Shown: positions 42,910 to 52,164, counted from the first letter of the stretch. The stretch: DNA of 64,000 nt from an uncultured Muribaculaceae bacterium (GCA_947179295.1 CAMXAZ010000004.1:41004-105003), one strand, 5' to 3'. The notes: generated by a model from the sequence alone, not told the origin. Numbers and translations are program-made.

Positions 42910-45528
42910 TTATTTTCCGGTGAGGATGGTGCGGATGTCATGGAGCTTGTTGAGAGCCGCCATCGGAGTAAGGTTGTTGATGTCGAGATCGAGGATCTCG
43001 TCGCGGAGCTGGGCAAGCACCGGATCGTCAAGCTGAAAGAACGACAGCTGCATTCCTTCAGCCTCATCGGCTACGGCCGAGAGGTTTCGGCTCACCTGCT
43101 CGTCGCTCTCGCGGTTTACCTTTTCAAGATGGCGGAGCACTTCATCGGCCCTCCTGACTATGGTCTGGGGCATACCGGCGAGTTTTGCCACATGGATACC
43201 GAAGCTGTGTTCGCTGCCACCGCGGGCGAGTTTGCGGAGAAAGACCACCTTGCCGTCGATCTCCCGCACCGACACGTTATAGTTGACCACACGGTTGAAA
43301 CTCTTTTCCATCTCGTTCAGCTCATGATAGTGAGTGGCGAAGAGTGTTTTCGGATGGATGCCGCCGTGCTCGTGTATGTGCTCCACGATGGCCCAGGCTA
43401 TTGAAATGCCGTCGTAGGTCGAAGTGCCGCGTCCGAGCTCGTCGAAGAGTATCAGCGACCGCTGGCTCATGTTGTTGAGAATCGAGGCCGCCTCGTTCAT
43501 CTCGACCATGAAAGTCGACTCTCCGAGCGAGATATTGTCGCTCGCGCCCACACGGGTGAAAATCTTGTCGACAATACCTATGTGCGCGCTGTCAGCGGCC
43601 ACGAAGCTACCGATCTGGGCCAAAAGCACATTCAGTGCCGTCTGACGCAGAAGAGCCGATTTACCTGACATGTTCGGACCGGTGATCATCATCACCTGAG
43701 TGCCGTTGTTCGACAGGGAGACCGAGTTGGAGATATAAGGCTCGCCGGGGGGCAGTTCTTTCTCGATCACGGGGTGGCGAGCCTCTACGAGGGAGAGTTC
43801 AAGAGAATCATCGACCACCGGACGGTTGTAGCGGTTTTCGAGCGCCACACGTGTGAACGACCCGAACACGTCGAGCTGCGCCACCATCTGGGCATCGAGA
43901 AGAATGGCCGGAATGTATTCACAGAGATCCTGGACCAGCGAGGTGTAAATGCGCTGCTCGATGACAGCTATCTTGTCCTGCGCGCCGAGAATCTTCTCCT
44001 CATACTCCTTGAGTTCCTCTGTGATATAGCGCTCGGCGTTCACAAGGGTCTGCTTTCGGATCCATTCCGGGGGCACCTTGTCTTTATGAGTATTGGTGAC
44101 CTCGATATAATAGCCGAACACGTTGTTATATGCCACCTTGAGCGAGGGGATTCCGGTCAGGGCGCTTTCTCGCTGCTGGAGCTGCAGAAGATAGTCCTTG
44201 CCCTTGTAGGCAATCTCGCGCAGCTCGTCAAGTTCGCTGTCGACCCCTTCGCGGATCACCGGCCCGCGGTTGATGGCCGTAGGCGGATCAGGAGCTATCT
44301 CGCGCTCTATCCGTGCGGCCATTTCGGCGCAGGGGTTGAGCTGACGGCCTATGCTTTCGAGCGCGGGCTGGCCCGATGAAAGGCAGATCTCCTTTATAGG
44401 CCCGATCATCGACAGGGCATGGTGCATCTGGATCAGTTCGCGGGGATTGACGCGTCCGGCCGAAACTTTACCTATCAGGCGTTCCAGATCGCCTATCTGG
44501 GCGAGAGCGTCTTTAAGATCATCACGTTCGGAAGGCTCACGGAAGAAATATTCCACGATATCGAGGCGGCGGTTTATCTCCCGCGCATCTTTCAGCGGGA
44601 AGAGCACCCACCGGCGCAGCAGTCGCGCGCCCATAGGGCTTACAGTGCGGTCAATCACGTCAAGGAGGCTTTTGCCGTCATCGCTCATCGACTGCACGAG
44701 TTCGAGATTCCGCACTGTGAACCGGTCGAGCCTGACGGCTTTTTCCTCTTCCACGCGGGCTATCGAGGTGATGTGTGATATGTGGGTGTGCTGTGTGATG
44801 TCAAGATAGTGGAGAATGGCACCGGCGGCAACGACAGCCGATGGCATGGCGTTGATTCCGAAGCCCTTGAGCGAACTTGTCTCGAACTGTTTGAGCAGAC
44901 GGTCCATTGCAGCGTCTTCGGTGAAAATCCAGTCATCGAGTTCGAAGGCAAGATAGTGTTCCGGGAAGCTTTCGGCCAGCAGTTTCTTGTTGCCGCGCTC
45001 CACGAGCACTTCTTTCGGAGCGAAATTGCCGAGAAGCTTTTCTATGTAGTCAGCCGAACCTTCGGCGGCAAGAAATTCACCGGTCGAAATATCGAGAAAG
45101 GCCACACCGATGGTCTGCTTTCCGAAGTTGAGAGCCGCGAGGAAGTTGTTTTCACGATGGTCAAGGAGAGTATCGTTGATCGAGACTCCGGGGGTAACCA
45201 GCTCGGTGATGCCGCGCTTGACAAGCTTCTTTGTGGTCTTCGGATCTTCCAGCTGCTCACAGATAGCCACACGCTTGCCGGCCCTGACAAGTTTCGGCAG
45301 ATAGGTGTCAAGAGCATGGTGCGGAAATCCGGCAAGCTCCACATACTGGGCCGCTCCGTTGGCTCTGCGCGTAAGGGTTATGCCGAGGATCTCGGATGCG
45401 GCTATCGCATCTTCGGAAAAAGTCTCATAAAAGTCACCGACCCTGAAAAGCAGAATGGCATCGGGATGTTTCTTCTTCATCTCCATGTATTGCTTCATCA
45501 GCGGGGTCTCAGCTATTTTTTTTGCCAT
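42910..45528 (-). CDS. mutS: DNA mismatch repair protein MutS
   Basis: 872 residues from ATG 45528 ([14 protein letters not shown]); a TTG at 45549 is not needed. The mismatch-reading Phe-x-Glu is in [14 protein letters not shown], and the C-terminal ATPase has Walker [16 protein letters not shown], the ABC signature region [15 protein letters not shown] and Walker [17 protein letters not shown]. Length and order match MutS1. It recognises base mismatches and small loops in new DNA and recruits MutL. It is a single gene with a TAAATTTG box upstream at 45614-45621, divergent from the SIMPL gene. Confidence 0.97.
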   Translation of the reverse strand: MAKKIAETPLMKQYMEMKKKHPDAILLFRVGDFYETFSEDAIAASEILGITLTRRANGAAQYVELAGFPHHALDTYLPKLVRAGKRVAICEQLEDPKTTKKLVKRGITELVTPGVSINDTLLDHRENNFLAALNFGKQTIGVAFLDISTGEFLAAEGSADYIEKLLGNFAPKEVLVERGNKKLLAESFPEHYLAFELDDWIFTEDAAMDRLLKQFETSSLKGFGINAMPSAVVAAGAILHYLDITQHTHISHITSIARVEEEKAVRLDRFTVRNLELVQSMSDDGKSLLDVIDRTVSPMGARLLRRWVLFPLKDAREINRRLDIVEYFFREPSERDDLKDALAQIGDLERLIGKVSAGRVNPRELIQMHHALSMIGPIKEICLSSGQPALESIGRQLNPCAEMAARIEREIAPDPPTAINRGPVIREGVDSELDELREIAYKGKDYLLQLQQRESALTGIPSLKVAYNNVFGYYIEVTNTHKDKVPPEWIRKQTLVNAERYITEELKEYEEKILGAQDKIAVIEQRIYTSLVQDLCEYIPAILLDAQMVAQLDVFGSFTRVALENRYNRPVVDDSLELSLVEARHPVIEKELPPGEPYISNSVSLSNNGTQVMMITGPNMSGKSALLRQTALNVLLAQIGSFVAADSAHIGIVDKIFTRVGASDNISLGESTFMVEMNEAASILNNMSQRSLILFDELGRGTSTYDGISIAWAIVEHIHEHGGIHPKTLFATHYHELNEMEKSFNRVVNYNVSVREIDGKVVFLRKLARGGSEHSFGIHVAKLAGMPQTIVRRADEVLRHLEKVNRESDEQVSRNLSAVADEAEGMQLSFFQLDDPVLAQLRDEILDLDINNLTPMAALNKLHDIRTILTGK

Positions 45529-45613
45529 ATCATCAGTTGTCAGGCGCAAGGATTTTTTCTTATAACCCTCGCGTCCGTTTATTTTGAAATCAGTATAGAG
45601 GAAAATCGAACTA

Positions 45614-45621
45614 CAAATTTA
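45614..45621 (-). promoter_or_regulatory. -7 box of the mutS promoter
   Basis: TAAATTTG on the minus strand, 85 bases ahead of the mutS start codon. Confidence 0.5.
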
Positions 45622-45640
45622 CAAATTTTTCCATTCTTTA

Positions 45641-45672
45641 TTGGCGTGATCCGATAAATAATGCTAATTTTG
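45641..45672 (+). promoter_or_regulatory. Promoter of the SIMPL-domain gene
   Basis: TTG (45641-45643), a 21-base spacer and TAATTTTG (45665-45672), 49 bases before the start codon. Confidence 0.6.
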
Positions 45673-45721
45673 CCATCCTCACAAATTCAATCTCAACTTA
45701 ACATTCAACTCATCTGCATTT

Positions 45722-46414
45722 ATGAAATCATCTTCTGTTATCTCAGCCGGCATCATAGCCCTCGGCATGGTGATTTCCGGTTTCTGCCTGAAAGCAGGCA
45801 TTGACAACATCGCATTCCGCGACCGCGAAGTGACAGTGCGCGGACTTGCCGAACGCGAAGTAGAGGCCAATCTCGTCACCTGGCCCATCACCTATTCACT
45901 GGCAGGCAACAATCTTCAGACCATCTATGACCAGGTCAGCGGCAACAATGCCAAAATCGTGAAATTCCTGACCTCAAACGGTATCAGCGATGACGAAATT
46001 TCAGTAAATCCGCCTGACACTTATGACGCCACCTCGAACCGCTACCGCTCCGACTCGTTCAGCTACAACTATTCGATCAACTGCACGGTGACCGTCACCA
46101 CTACCAAGGTGGCAAAGGTGCGCGAGCTGCTCAACCGCCAGTCTGAACTGCTCAAAGAGGGAATCGCATTTTCCAACTCCTACATCAACTATCAGTTCAC
46201 CGGTCTGAACTCCATAAAGCCTGAAATGATAGCCGAGGCCACCAAAAACGCCCGCTCGGCAGCCGATCAGTTTGCAGCCGACAGCGACAGCCGCGTGGGA
46301 AAAATCAAGACCGCATCTCAAGGACAGTTCTCGATTGATGACAGCGACTCCTCGACTCCCTTCATCAAGAAAGTCCGCGTAGTCTCTACAATTGTCTATT
46401 ATCTTGAGGACTGA
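45722..46414 (+). CDS. SIMPL (DUF541) domain protein
   Basis: 230 residues: an N-terminal membrane segment or uncleaved signal (VISAGIIALGMVISGFCL), then the SIMPL domain starting at REVTVRGLAEREVEANLVTWPI. The repeated beta-alpha pattern is preserved (NGISDDEISVNPPDTYD, CTVTVTTTKVAKVRELLNR) and it ends VRVVSTIVYYLED. Family members such as YggE and BP26 are periplasmic and linked to oxidative-stress tolerance, without a defined biochemical activity. The gene is monocistronic; the convergent PAS gene ends 6 bases after its stop. Confidence 0.87.
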   Translation: MKSSSVISAGIIALGMVISGFCLKAGIDNIAFRDREVTVRGLAEREVEANLVTWPITYSLAGNNLQTIYDQVSGNNAKIVKFLTSNGISDDEISVNPPDTYDATSNRYRSDSFSYNYSINCTVTVTTTKVAKVRELLNRQSELLKEGIAFSNSYINYQFTGLNSIKPEMIAEATKNARSAADQFAADSDSRVGKIKTASQGQFSIDDSDSSTPFIKKVRVVSTIVYYLED

Positions 46415-46420
46415 TCAGAT

Positions 46421-46771
46421 TCAGTCTCTGTCATAATGGGGCATTTCAGCCGGAATCACCATCGAGATCTCGACAAGTCCGGCAATCCGTCCCTCAACGC
46501 GCCACGGTGTCTGGTAGATCATCTTCCGGACACCGTTTTTTGTAATCGTATATGCGTTTGACTCACCGGTGGCAAGCATATGCCGGATCATGCTCACTGA
46601 CTTTTCATTATGGCATGGAATGAGATTGCGCCCACGCATATCTCCGTGTTTCGAAAATGTTTCGAGCGCCTTTTCATTCATATAGACCACCACTCCGTCG
46701 GCATCACACACGGTAACGGCACAGTTCATCTGAAAAGCCCAGTCGGACAGCGATTTTTCAATATTTTCCAT
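46421..46771 (-). CDS. Stand-alone PAS-domain protein
   Basis: 116 residues from ATG 46771 (MENIEKSLSDWAF). The whole chain is one PAS fold: AVTVCDADGVVVYMNEKALETFSK at the start, the helical linker GRNLIPCHNEKSVSMIRHML and the final strands TITKNGVRKMIYQTPW, AGLVEISMVIP. There is no output domain, membrane segment or signal peptide. It could sense a small ligand or bind a partner protein; a Cys-His pair in LIPCHNEKS is the only notable side-chain feature. A TACATTTG box lies 20 bases upstream. A much longer frame upstream lies in the next gene and is not used. Confidence 0.8.
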   Translation of the reverse strand: MENIEKSLSDWAFQMNCAVTVCDADGVVVYMNEKALETFSKHGDMRGRNLIPCHNEKSVSMIRHMLATGESNAYTITKNGVRKMIYQTPWRVEGRIAGLVEISMVIPAEMPHYDRD

Positions 46772-46790
46772 GATGTTTCTTACTTTACCG

Positions 46791-46798
46791 CAAATGTA
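46791..46798 (-). promoter_or_regulatory. -7 box of the PAS gene
   Basis: TACATTTG on the minus strand, between the upstream gene's stop (46842) and the PAS start (46771). Confidence 0.5.
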
Positions 46799-46841
46799 GT
46801 GATTTGCCGCGAATATATGCTTAGGCCCGGCCGATGTTTTT

Positions 46842-47426
46842 TCATCGCCTCTTTGCCGACCTGCGGGCTTCACGACGCTGAAGACGCTCCTGACGGCGGC
46901 GCTGACGGCGGTTGAGCATGACGGCCGGCACGGCATCTTCAGCCTCCTCCTCGCCCTCCTCGTCGGCTTCATCAAAGGGACGTGAAAGGGCTTTGAAAAT
47001 ATTTGCAAGTTTTTCAGGATCATAATCAGAGCCTGCCATTTTCCTGACTGACTCAGGAATGGCATCGCAGGCCGGCTTCGGTGACGGCTCTTTTTCAGCC
47101 CCGTCAGTGACAGCTTCCTCAGTCTGCGGCTTGCGTCGGCGCCTGCGGGCCGCCGCCGAACGGGCCATAGCCTTGTCTATCTCCGGCCGAAGCAGGGCAA
47201 ACATCAGGCGCACGGATTCAACCACCGCACCTGAAGGCAACAATCCATAGCGCAGATATGACTCCACGCAGCATATCGCAGACTCGGCGAGAGCATCTGA
47301 CGGGCTGACAGATGCGAACGCCGATCTGATGCGGGCGGAAATCTCATTATAAAATTTTTGCGAGACAGGCAGGCGGTGGGCAAGCTCACTTTTTTTGCCC
47401 TTTGTGGCAGAAGCAGGTATTTTCAT
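46842..47426 (-). CDS. Hypothetical protein with Arg-rich tail
   Basis: 194 residues. The N-terminal ~95 residues are helical and may be a folded domain (VSQKFYNEISARIRSAFASV, ESYLRYGLLPSGAVVESVRLMFALL). A basic patch (RSAAARRRRRK), an acidic segment (DEADEEGEEEAED) and a strongly basic C-terminus (RRQRRRQERLQRREARRSAKRR region) follow. The charge pattern suggests nucleic-acid or ribosome binding, but I recognise no family. A TAACTTTG box is present upstream at 47448-47455. Confidence 0.65.
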   Translation of the reverse strand: MKIPASATKGKKSELAHRLPVSQKFYNEISARIRSAFASVSPSDALAESAICCVESYLRYGLLPSGAVVESVRLMFALLRPEIDKAMARSAAARRRRRKPQTEEAVTDGAEKEPSPKPACDAIPESVRKMAGSDYDPEKLANIFKALSRPFDEADEEGEEEAEDAVPAVMLNRRQRRRQERLQRREARRSAKRR

Positions 47427-47447
47427 AGCTAAAAATCAATTTACGCA

Positions 47448-47455
47448 CAAAGTTA
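47448..47455 (-). promoter_or_regulatory. -7 box of the Arg-rich protein gene
   Basis: TAACTTTG on the minus strand, 21 bases ahead of the start codon. Confidence 0.5.
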
Positions 47456-47510
47456 CCCCCGCCCCGCCCGTATTTAGTGCGATAATGCGGAGACAAGCCA
47501 AAAAATTTCG

Positions 47511-47518
47511 TATCTTTG
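47511..47518 (+). promoter_or_regulatory. Outer -7 box upstream of the AAA-TOPRIM pair
   Basis: TATCTTTG, 3 bases before the left inverted repeat of the element at 47522. The surrounding 20 or so bases (AAAAATTTCGTATCTTTGCG plus one G) are identical to those at the alaS promoter (49427-49447). Confidence 0.6.
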
Positions 47519-47562
47519 CGGTAAGTAACTCTGAAAAATCAATTTATCCATTGGAGTTACTT

Positions 47563-47589
47563 AGAGGTCGTTATTTAGAAACAACCTCT
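47563..47589. repeat. AGAGGTTGTT-type palindrome, copy nested in the promoter element
   Basis: AGAGGTCGTT and AACAACCTCT arms around ATTTAGA. The element at 59.6 kb runs from GGAGCTACTT straight into ATGTACATTATA; here GGAGTTACTT and ATGTACATTATA are separated by this palindrome, so it looks inserted. Confidence 0.65.
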
Positions 47590-47605
47590 TATGTACATTA
47601 TATCC

Positions 47606-47613
47606 TAATTTTG
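47606..47613 (+). promoter_or_regulatory. Inner -7 box pointing to the AAA ATPase gene
   Basis: TAATTTTG inside the inverted-repeat element, 32 bases ahead of the start codon. The same box is at the same place in the copies before araC and the flavodoxin gene. Confidence 0.6.
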
Positions 47614-47645
47614 AAGAGTTACTTATTATCAATTTTCCACTGGCA

Positions 47646-48761
47646 ATGATCAAGTCTCTGCACATTCAGAATTTCAAAAATCTGGTTGATCTACAGCTTC
47701 CAGCTTTGTCACGCATCAATCTCATATCCGGCAGAAACAATGTCGGGAAATCGACTTTGCTTGAAGCCCTGCGTCTGTTTCTATCTGATGCCCAGCTACC
47801 TGAAATTCTAAATAGCAGAGGAGAAATGACAGCCTCTACAATAGCATCCAGGTATAACATCCCGGTGGAAATACGCCAAAGAAACCTCATGGCTCTCGCC
47901 TCGCTTTTCACCGACAGAAACAGCTCGGTCAGCCCTGACAATGTCATACGCATAAGCGATGGCGGAAATCAGACATCAATCCGCTTTTTCTACTATATCC
48001 AGCAAACGTTTGAGGATAACAACCAGACATTCAACCGTATCACAGCGATTGAAAATCCGTCTGAACATCCGGATCTGGAAGTCTTAATCGGATTTGAAAT
48101 AAACCGCAACGATGAAATTTCAATCCGCATTTCGCTTGACCGGGATCTACGCCTCATCAGATATCCGCACACCGGAACCGGGACGAATGACACCGAAAAA
48201 CTCATCTGCGTCAGCCATGATTACGACAACTCGGAACCTACATCCAGACTCTGGGACAACATCTCACTGACCGACAAGGAAGATGACGTAATAAAAGCAT
48301 TGCAGATCATAGAGCCGGGCATCGAGAACATAGCTTTCCCCGAAGACTCTTATTCACGCACCCGCTACCCGATAGTCAAGATCAACGGGCATAAAGGCCG
48401 TGCGCCGCTCAGAAGCATGGGCGACGGCATAAACCACATACTGTCAATAGTCCTTGCGATTGTAAACGCCGAAAACGGATGCGTGATAATCGACGAGATA
48501 GACAACGGCCTGCATTACACCGTGCAGAAGCAACTGTGGACTGTCATCTTCGCTCTGTCAAAATCTCTCAATGTGCAGATTTTCGCCACCACCCATTCAT
48601 CGGACTGCATAAGCAGTTTCAGCAAAGTGCTTCAGCAGCCCGGCAACCGTGACGAAGGCCGGTTCATACGCCTTGAAATGAGAAACGGAACGGTTTCCTC
48701 GACAGAATATAATCCTGACGAACTTGAAATTGTGGCCTCTCAGAACATTGAAATACGTTAA
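47646..48761 (+). CDS. AAA (AAA_15/AAA_21, OLD-like) ATPase, partner of TOPRIM protein
   Basis: 371 residues. SMC/OLD-type ATPase: N-terminal MIKSLHIQNFKNLVDLQL, Walker A GRNNVGKST (29-37, Lys35), signature-like region MGDGINHILSIVLAI, Walker B CVIIDEIDNGLH with Asp283-Glu284, and the switch His317 in FATTHSSD. The insertion at about 90-220 has no recognisable fold. Such ATPases act as sensors or clamps in OLD nucleases, Gabija and PARIS. Its stop is 5 bases from the start of a TOPRIM-type gene, so the two are coupled. The 219-base upstream region carries the promoter element described above. Both flanks are housekeeping genes, so the pair looks like a small insertion. Confidence 0.87.
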   Translation: MIKSLHIQNFKNLVDLQLPALSRINLISGRNNVGKSTLLEALRLFLSDAQLPEILNSRGEMTASTIASRYNIPVEIRQRNLMALASLFTDRNSSVSPDNVIRISDGGNQTSIRFFYYIQQTFEDNNQTFNRITAIENPSEHPDLEVLIGFEINRNDEISIRISLDRDLRLIRYPHTGTGTNDTEKLICVSHDYDNSEPTSRLWDNISLTDKEDDVIKALQIIEPGIENIAFPEDSYSRTRYPIVKINGHKGRAPLRSMGDGINHILSIVLAIVNAENGCVIIDEIDNGLHYTVQKQLWTVIFALSKSLNVQIFATTHSSDCISSFSKVLQQPGNRDEGRFIRLEMRNGTVSSTEYNPDELEIVASQNIEIR

Positions 48762-48766
48762 GAGCA

Positions 48767-49396
48767 ATGGAACTGAAACAGGAACTTTTAGTAGAAGGCA
48801 ATGACGATCTCCATGTCGTGGCTGCTCTGTGCAATAAGCACAATATCAAAGAAAACTTCAGGATAGTCGATTGCAAAGGCATTGAAAACCTGCTTATCGG
48901 CCTGCCGGTCAGGCTTAAAAGTTCAGTAAAGACTATCGGAGCCGTAATTGATGCGGATGCAGATCTGAATGCAAGGTGGAACTCAGTCCGCAGCATCCTC
49001 TCATCGTCAGGCAGATACGGCGATATACCGGATGAATGCCCTGCGGAAGGTCTCATTCTCAAACCCGTTTCAGAAGGAGATCCGAGATTCGGGCTATGGA
49101 TCATGCCTGACAACCGGACAAACGGTATGCTTGAACATTTTACCACAATGCTCATACCGGCTGATGACGATCTTCTGCCGGTCGTAGACGAAACTCTTTC
49201 ACATCTGGAGAGCAATGGCTTGAACCGTTATTCAATGGTCCACCATGAGAAAGCCCGCATCCACACATGGCTTGCCTGGCAGGAATCTCCCGGCACTCCG
49301 ATGGGACTTGCTATAACAAAAAAATATCTCACCTCACAGCCTTCTGCATACGGCGCATTCACCGAATGGCTGAAACGTCTGTTCGAAGATGCGTAG
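48767..49396 (+). CDS. DUF3226-like TOPRIM protein
   Basis: 209 residues. The N-terminal LLVEGNDDLHVV with Glu10 and the IGAVIDADAD strand with Asp62, Asp64 and Asp66 are the acidic metal-binding centre of a TOPRIM fold, as in OLD nucleases, topoisomerases and DUF4435/DUF3226 proteins. The middle part (CPAEGLILKP, FGLWIMPDNRTNGMLEHF) agrees with DUF3226 as I know it. The predicted activity is metal-dependent nucleic-acid cleavage, controlled by the ATPase encoded just upstream. The two proteins together correspond to the two halves of an OLD-family nuclease. The same pair could have a repair rather than defence function. Confidence 0.82.
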   Translation: MELKQELLVEGNDDLHVVAALCNKHNIKENFRIVDCKGIENLLIGLPVRLKSSVKTIGAVIDADADLNARWNSVRSILSSSGRYGDIPDECPAEGLILKPVSEGDPRFGLWIMPDNRTNGMLEHFTTMLIPADDDLLPVVDETLSHLESNGLNRYSMVHHEKARIHTWLAWQESPGTPMGLAITKKYLTSQPSAYGAFTEWLKRLFEDA

Positions 49397-49419
49397 AAGA
49401 TGCCCCAGACAGGATGTCA

Positions 49420-49450
49420 AACCCGCAAAAATTTCGTATCTTTGCGGGTT
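49420..49450. promoter_or_regulatory. alaS promoter inside an inverted repeat
   Basis: AACCCGCAAA (49420-49429) and TTTGCGGGTT (49441-49450) form a perfect 10 bp inverted repeat. The -7 box TATCTTTG (49437-49444) lies across the loop and right arm. This may be an operator or a terminator for the TOPRIM gene that doubles as the alaS promoter. Confidence 0.6.
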
Positions 49451-49505
49451 GTTTGGCCGGAAGGCCTGAAAATATCTGAAAATATCAAATAAACCACCAT
49501 AAATT

Positions 49506-52127
49506 ATGCTTACAGCTAAGGAAATACGCGAATCTTTCAAAGAGTTTTTCCGCTCAAAGGGCCATCACATCGTGCCCTCTGCCCCGATGGTGATCAAGGA
49601 TGACCCCACCCTGATGTTCACCAACGCCGGCATGAACCAGTTCAAAGACATCATTTTAGGCAATAAAGCCGCGAAATACCAGCGCGTGGCCGACTCGCAG
49701 AAATGCCTCCGCGTTTCAGGCAAGCACAATGACCTTGAGGAAGTGGGCATGGACACCTACCACCACACAATGTTTGAAATGCTCGGCAACTGGTCATTCG
49801 GCGACTATTTCAAGCAGGAGGCCATAGACTGGGCCTGGGAATATCTCGTGGACGTGCTCAAGCTCGATCCGGCCCGTCTCTATGCCACTGTGTTTGAAGG
49901 CGCGCCTGACGAAGGCCTCTCACGCGACGACGAGGCTGCCGGCTATTGGGAAAAGCATCTCCCCGCATCTCACATCATCAACGGCAACAAGCACGACAAC
50001 TTCTGGGAAATGGGCGACACAGGCCCCTGCGGCCCCTGCTCGGAAATCCACATCGACCTCCGCAGCGATGAAGAGCGCGCTCAGACCGACGGCGCATCGC
50101 TTGTCAACAAAGACAATCCTCTGGTGATCGAAATCTGGAACCTCGTGTTCATGCAGTTCAACCGCAAGGCCGACGGCTCTCTCGAATCGCTCCCCGCCAA
50201 GGTGATTGACACCGGCATGGGCTTCGAACGCCTCTGCATGGCTCTTCAGGGCAAGAAATCAAACTATGACACAGACGTGTTCACACCGCTTATCAGCCGC
50301 ATAGCGCAGCTCTCAGGCAAGGAATACGGCAAAGACGCCAAGGTCGACGTGGCCATGCGCGTGATCGCCGACCACGTCCGCACAATCGCTTTCTCGATCG
50401 CCGACAGCCAGCTTCCCGGCAACGCCAAGGCCGGCTATGTGATCCGCCGAATCCTGCGCCGTGCCGTCCGCTATGCCTACACCTTCCTTGACCAGAAGCA
50501 GGCCTTCATGTACAAGCTTGTCAACACCCTCATCGACTCTATGGGCGAAGCCTACCCCGAAATCGCTGCACAGCGCGAGCTCATCATGAAGGTGATCAAA
50601 GAAGAGGAAGACTCTTTCCTCCGCACTCTCGACAAGGGTATCGCCATTCTCGACGAGGCCATCAAAAATGCCCGCAAGCAGGGCAAGAACGAGATTTCGG
50701 GCAAAGAAGCCTTTGTGCTTTATGACACCTACGGCTTCCCGCTCGACCTCACCGAACTGATACTCAAGGAAAACGGCATGACTCTCGACAAAAAGGAATT
50801 CGACGTCGAGATGGAAGCCCAGAAGACCCGCGCCCGCAACGCCGCGGCTGTCGAAGCCACTGACTGGGTGACCGTCAGCGAAGGCGAGACCGAGTTCGTG
50901 GGCTACGATGTTACCTCGGCACCCACCCGCATACTCCGCTACCGCAAGGTGACTCAGAAAAACAAGGAGTTCTATCAGATAGTGCTCTCCACCACCCCGT
51001 TCTATGCCGAAATGGGCGGCCAGGTAGGTGACAGCGGATGGCTTGAATCGGCCGACGAAAAGATCGAGATCTACGACACCAAGCGCGAAAACGGCCAGGC
51101 AGTTCACCTGAGCAAGAAGCTCCCTGCCAACGTGGAAGCCGAATTCACAGCCCGCATCAACGAAGCCAACCGCCGCGCTACCGAGTGTAACCACACCGCC
51201 ACCCACCTGCTCCATGCCGCACTCCGCGAAGTGCTCGGCTCACACGTGGAACAGAAAGGCTCTTACGTGTCGCCCGGAATGCTCCGCTTCGACTTCTCCC
51301 ACTTCCAGAAAGTCACTCCTGAAGAGCTCCGCAAAGCAGAGCGCATCGCCAACGCCAACGTGCGCAAGGCCATCGCTCTTGACGAGCACCGCCACATGCC
51401 GATAGCCGAAGCTCTCGAAATGGGCGCGATGGCTCTCTTCGGCGAGAAATACGGCGAAGAAGTGCGTGTGGTAAAATACGGTGACTCCGTAGAACTCTGC
51501 GGCGGCACCCACGTGCCCAACACCGGTAATATCGGCATGATCCGCATCATTTCCGAATCGAGCATCGCCGCCGGCATCCGCCGTATCGAGGCCGTGACCG
51601 GGGAAGTGGCCGAAGATCTGATCGATCAGCTTTCAGACAACATGCGTGAAGTAGGCGAACTGCTCCACAATGCCCCTGACGTGCTTCAGGCACTCCGCAA
51701 GTCTATCGAGGAAAATGCCGAACTGCGCAAGCAGGCCGAAGAATATTTCCAGGAACGTATCCGCAACCTAACAGCCGACGCTATTGCCAAAGCCGAGACC
51801 GTCAATGACATCAGACTCGTGTCGCTCACCGGCGTCCGTATGCCCGATGTGGTCAAAGGAATCGCCTTCGGAGTGCGCCAGCAGTCTCCTGAAAAGACAG
51901 CGTTTATCGCAGCCACAGTCGACATGGGAAGCAAGCCGCTGCTCACCGTGGCCTTCACCGACGACCTTGTCAAGGAAGGCTTCAACGCATCAGCAATTGT
52001 ACGCGAGGCAGCCAAAGCCATCAAGGGCGGCGGCGGCGGCCAGCCCGGATTCGCCCAGGCAGGCGGCAAAGACAAAGACGGCATAGCCCAGGCATTCCAG
52101 GCAATGCACCAGGCCATCTGCAAATAA
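49506..52127 (+). CDS. alaS: Alanine--tRNA ligase
   Basis: 873 residues, standard length. Class II catalytic core from [23 protein letters not shown], with [11 protein letters not shown] and the [13 protein letters not shown] block. Editing domain zinc ligands are in [15 protein letters not shown] and [15 protein letters not shown], and the C-terminal C-Ala domain has the [14 protein letters not shown] glycine-rich loop. It charges tRNA-Ala and clears Ser/Gly mischarging. It is transcribed from the promoter at 49437 and ends at a strong terminator. Confidence 0.97.
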   Translation: MLTAKEIRESFKEFFRSKGHHIVPSAPMVIKDDPTLMFTNAGMNQFKDIILGNKAAKYQRVADSQKCLRVSGKHNDLEEVGMDTYHHTMFEMLGNWSFGDYFKQEAIDWAWEYLVDVLKLDPARLYATVFEGAPDEGLSRDDEAAGYWEKHLPASHIINGNKHDNFWEMGDTGPCGPCSEIHIDLRSDEERAQTDGASLVNKDNPLVIEIWNLVFMQFNRKADGSLESLPAKVIDTGMGFERLCMALQGKKSNYDTDVFTPLISRIAQLSGKEYGKDAKVDVAMRVIADHVRTIAFSIADSQLPGNAKAGYVIRRILRRAVRYAYTFLDQKQAFMYKLVNTLIDSMGEAYPEIAAQRELIMKVIKEEEDSFLRTLDKGIAILDEAIKNARKQGKNEISGKEAFVLYDTYGFPLDLTELILKENGMTLDKKEFDVEMEAQKTRARNAAAVEATDWVTVSEGETEFVGYDVTSAPTRILRYRKVTQKNKEFYQIVLSTTPFYAEMGGQVGDSGWLESADEKIEIYDTKRENGQAVHLSKKLPANVEAEFTARINEANRRATECNHTATHLLHAALREVLGSHVEQKGSYVSPGMLRFDFSHFQKVTPEELRKAERIANANVRKAIALDEHRHMPIAEALEMGAMALFGEKYGEEVRVVKYGDSVELCGGTHVPNTGNIGMIRIISESSIAAGIRRIEAVTGEVAEDLIDQLSDNMREVGELLHNAPDVLQALRKSIEENAELRKQAEEYFQERIRNLTADAIAKAETVNDIRLVSLTGVRMPDVVKGIAFGVRQQSPEKTAFIAATVDMGSKPLLTVAFTDDLVKEGFNASAIVREAAKAIKGGGGGQPGFAQAGGKDKDGIAQAFQAMHQAICK

Positions 52128-52164
52128 GCGTATCCTGCATCCGCAGATAAGAAATCAAATCACT

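Larger units (their letters stand above)
47522..47625 (+). repeat. Inverted-repeat-bounded promoter element, copy 1 (AAA-TOPRIM)
   Basis: Perfect 11 bp terminal inverted repeats TAAGTAACTCT (47522-47532) and AGAGTTACTTA (47615-47625). A third, direct copy of the arm is inside (GAGTTACTTA, 47554-47563). The right part reads TACATTATA (47594-47602), then TAATTTTG (47606-47613) directly ahead of the right arm. Related elements in the same orientation to their gene lie at 59611-59691 and 57421-57481. Confidence 0.75.

Noticed and set aside
45529..45549. TTG start adding seven residues to MutS
   Set aside because: The extension is not conserved and ATG 45528 opens the usual MutS N-terminus.
46772..47065. 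N-terminal extension of the PAS protein
   Set aside because: It overlaps the Arg-rich gene in another frame and is itself Arg/Ala shadow sequence; a -7 box at 46791 supports the short form.
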